From: JACCQS01 sp050999295
GTDB lineage: Bacteria > Actinomycetota > Actinomycetes > Mycobacteriales > Geodermatophilaceae
Assembly: GCA_050999295.1 (NCBI GenBank)
Contig: JBPCPI010000089.1
Location: 6,466 to 70,465, forward strand
Direction of reading: 5' to 3'
Length of the DNA stretch: 64,000 nt
The translations under genes were made by a program, and so were the position numbers. Shown here one piece after another: positions 62,868 through 64,000 of this stretch. The notes under the pieces were generated by a model. That model saw only the letters and a program-made list of their open reading frames with translations, was not told where the DNA came from and did not search any database. Position 1 is the stretch's first letter. Each line of letters opens with the position of its first letter.

Positions 62868-63455
62868 ATGGAGGTGAGCTTGCTCGGGGAGCCCGTACGC
62901 CCCGCATTCGACGACCCCGGCACCGAGACCTTCGCCAAGATTCCTGAGGCATCCGAGGACCAGGGGCGGGACTTCAGCGCGTTCTATGCCGCCCATGTGG
63001 GAAGCCTGACCGCCCAGGTCTTCGCGATGACGGGCAGCTGGCCAGAAGCCCAGGATGCCGTTCAGGAGGGCTTCGCACGCGCGCTGGCCCGCTGGTCGAC
63101 GGTGTCCGGGCACGCTGATCCGGTCGCCTGGGTGCGTACGGTGTCGCACCGGGTTGCGATCAGCCGCTGGCGTCGGGCACGTACGGCCTTGGCTTTCGGT
63201 CGGAGGCAACGACTCGAGACGACACCTGCACCGAGCGAGGACCATGTCGCGCTGGTCGCGGGCCTCAAACACCTACCCGAGACCCAACGTGAGGCGTTAG
63301 TGCTGTTCTATCTGGCCGACCTGTCCATCGAGACGATCGCCAAGCAACTCGGGGTCCCGCCCGGCACGGTCAAGGCACGATTGTCCCGCGGCCGGACCGC
63401 GCTGGCCGCACAGCTAAGAATTCCTGAGGACGAGGAGGGAGCCGACGATGCCTGA
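62868..63455 (+). CDS. ECF sigma factor (SigE/SigM-type, Sigma-70 family)
   Basis: The predicted product is 195 residues from ATG 62868. Region 2 is present (FSAFYAAHVGSLTAQVFAMTGSWPEAQDAVQEGFARALARW with DPVAWVRTVSHRVAISRWRRAR), and region 4 has LKHLPETQREALVLFYLADLSIETIAKQLGVPPGTVKARLSRGRTAL. Other in-frame starts (62796, 62823, 62859) are possible; none has a convincing ribosome site. It overlaps by 8 nt a downstream membrane protein that is probably its partner anti-sigma factor. Confidence 0.88.
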   Translation: MEVSLLGEPVRPAFDDPGTETFAKIPEASEDQGRDFSAFYAAHVGSLTAQVFAMTGSWPEAQDAVQEGFARALARWSTVSGHADPVAWVRTVSHRVAISRWRRARTALAFGRRQRLETTPAPSEDHVALVAGLKHLPETQREALVLFYLADLSIETIAKQLGVPPGTVKARLSRGRTALAAQLRIPEDEEGADDA

Positions 63456-64000
63456 TCAGTTGCGCGAGCGCTTCGACGCTCTCCGGAGCGCCGTCGAACA
63501 CACCGATTCCGCCGGCCTGCACGACGTCCGGGCACGGCGCACCCGCCGGGCGCGCACCCGGGTCGCGGCAGCCACGGCCAGTGTCGTGGCCGCGTTGGCC
63601 CTTGGCGGTGTTGTCGTACTGCCGCAGCTGGGATCCGACCCCACGTCAACCGCCGGTGGCCGCGGTGCGGATGTTCTCAGCTATTCAGACGCCGCTGGAG
63701 ATGGCGCACCCGAGGCACAGGATGAAGCGGCGGCTGAACCATCGCCTACGGAGAGCACGCCTGAGCTCCAGATCTCGGATCTACCGCCTCCCGAGGATCC
63801 TGCGCCTGAGGGGCCGCCGTATGTGGTCAGCGCCGATTCGCTGCTCACCTGGGAGGACATCCAGCTTGCCGGGGAGAGCGGTCCGGGAACGGTTCCGTAC
63901 GGCGCCACGTTGGTCTTTCCCCGCCTGTGCAGTGCAGTTAACTCGTGGGAGCAGTACTCCGGACCGGACGAGGTCGTTGCCAAGGCGTGGGTGATCTCGG
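63448..64000 (+). CDS. Membrane protein downstream of the ECF sigma factor, probable anti-sigma partner (3' end beyond the window)
   Basis: The open frame from ATG 63448 overlaps the sigma gene by 8 nt and runs off the window without a stop (184 codons visible). It has a short basic cytoplasmic part (HDVRARRTRRARTR), one transmembrane segment (VAAATASVVAALALGGVVVLP) and a Pro/Glu/Asp-rich extracytoplasmic stretch, then a domain starting at YVVSADSLLTWEDIQLAG. The position and single-pass topology fit an anti-sigma or sensor for the ECF factor, but no zinc-binding anti-sigma motif (HxxxCxxC) is visible, so the role is inferred. Confidence 0.65.
   Translation, partial: MPDQLRERFDALRSAVEHTDSAGLHDVRARRTRRARTRVAAATASVVAALALGGVVVLPQLGSDPTSTAGGRGADVLSYSDAAGDGAPEAQDEAAAEPSPTESTPELQISDLPPPEDPAPEGPPYVVSADSLLTWEDIQLAGESGPGTVPYGATLVFPRLCSAVNSWEQYSGPDEVVAKAWVIS

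Overview
The window is about 64 kb of high-GC DNA with many GTG and TTG starts, overlapping ATGA and GTGA gene junctions and probable leaderless transcripts. An F420-type luciferase-like oxidoreductase, NucS, MeaB, crotonyl-CoA carboxylase/reductase, a PknB-type kinase and a DivIVA-type coiled-coil protein point to an actinobacterium (Actinomycetes). I cannot name the order or genus from the sequence.

Layout. 1-7.7 kb is chromosomal backbone: two tandem lipoprotein zinc metallopeptidases, a thioredoxin-TPR protein, a Ser/Thr kinase, and an isobutyryl-CoA mutase large subunit with a MarR regulator and two palindromic operators. 7.74-9.37 kb is a complete insertion sequence whose transposase is split by a frameshift. 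9.5-21.2 kb is an accessory biosynthetic cluster. On the minus strand it has a discrete carrier protein, its own holo-ACP synthase, a nitronate monooxygenase-like flavoprotein, two O-methyltransferases, a cobalamin-type radical SAM enzyme, a SerRS-like amino acid:carrier-protein ligase and an AurF-like diiron N-oxygenase. Diverging on the plus strand are a P450, its ferredoxin reductase and a [2Fe-2S] ferredoxin. 21.2-23.7 kb is decayed: a collapsed second copy of a GntR-TRAP-PPC module, an IS630 fragment, a frameshifted DUF3883 gene and the 3' half of a tRNA.

23.8-27.4 kb carries an amidohydrolase plus a MIP18/SufT-like protein, divergent from an IclR regulator and an MFS carrier. 27.7-35.4 kb is one long operon: GntR, TRAP transporter (P, Q, M), PPC/DUF296 protein, 2-oxoacid dehydrogenase E1 alpha and beta, a stand-alone lipoyl domain and an SDR. 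An MHS-type transporter is convergent to it. 36.9-43.8 kb is thiamin metabolism: a TPP-riboswitch operon cytX-thiE-thiO-thiS-thiG-tenI-like-thiD and two divergent TenA genes. 43.9-64 kb is core metabolism: carotenoid-type oxidoreductase, MeaB, thiolase, methylmalonyl-CoA epimerase, uracil-DNA glycosylase, Ccr, fused 3-hydroxyacyl-CoA dehydrogenase, aldehyde dehydrogenase, NucS, and an ECF sigma factor with a partial membrane partner at the edge.

The most interesting system is the 9.5-21.2 kb cluster. The gene set suggests that an amino acid is loaded onto a free-standing carrier protein by a tRNA-synthetase relative, N-oxygenated by a diiron enzyme, and then tailored by radical SAM, methyltransferase and P450 chemistry. 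A FadR-type operator (TGGTCCTACCA or a near match) overlaps the -10 of two of the three GntR paralogues and is repeated as an inverted pair between the diiron oxygenase and P450 genes. This ties the cluster to the TRAP/E1 operon in one regulon. The product is unknown to me.
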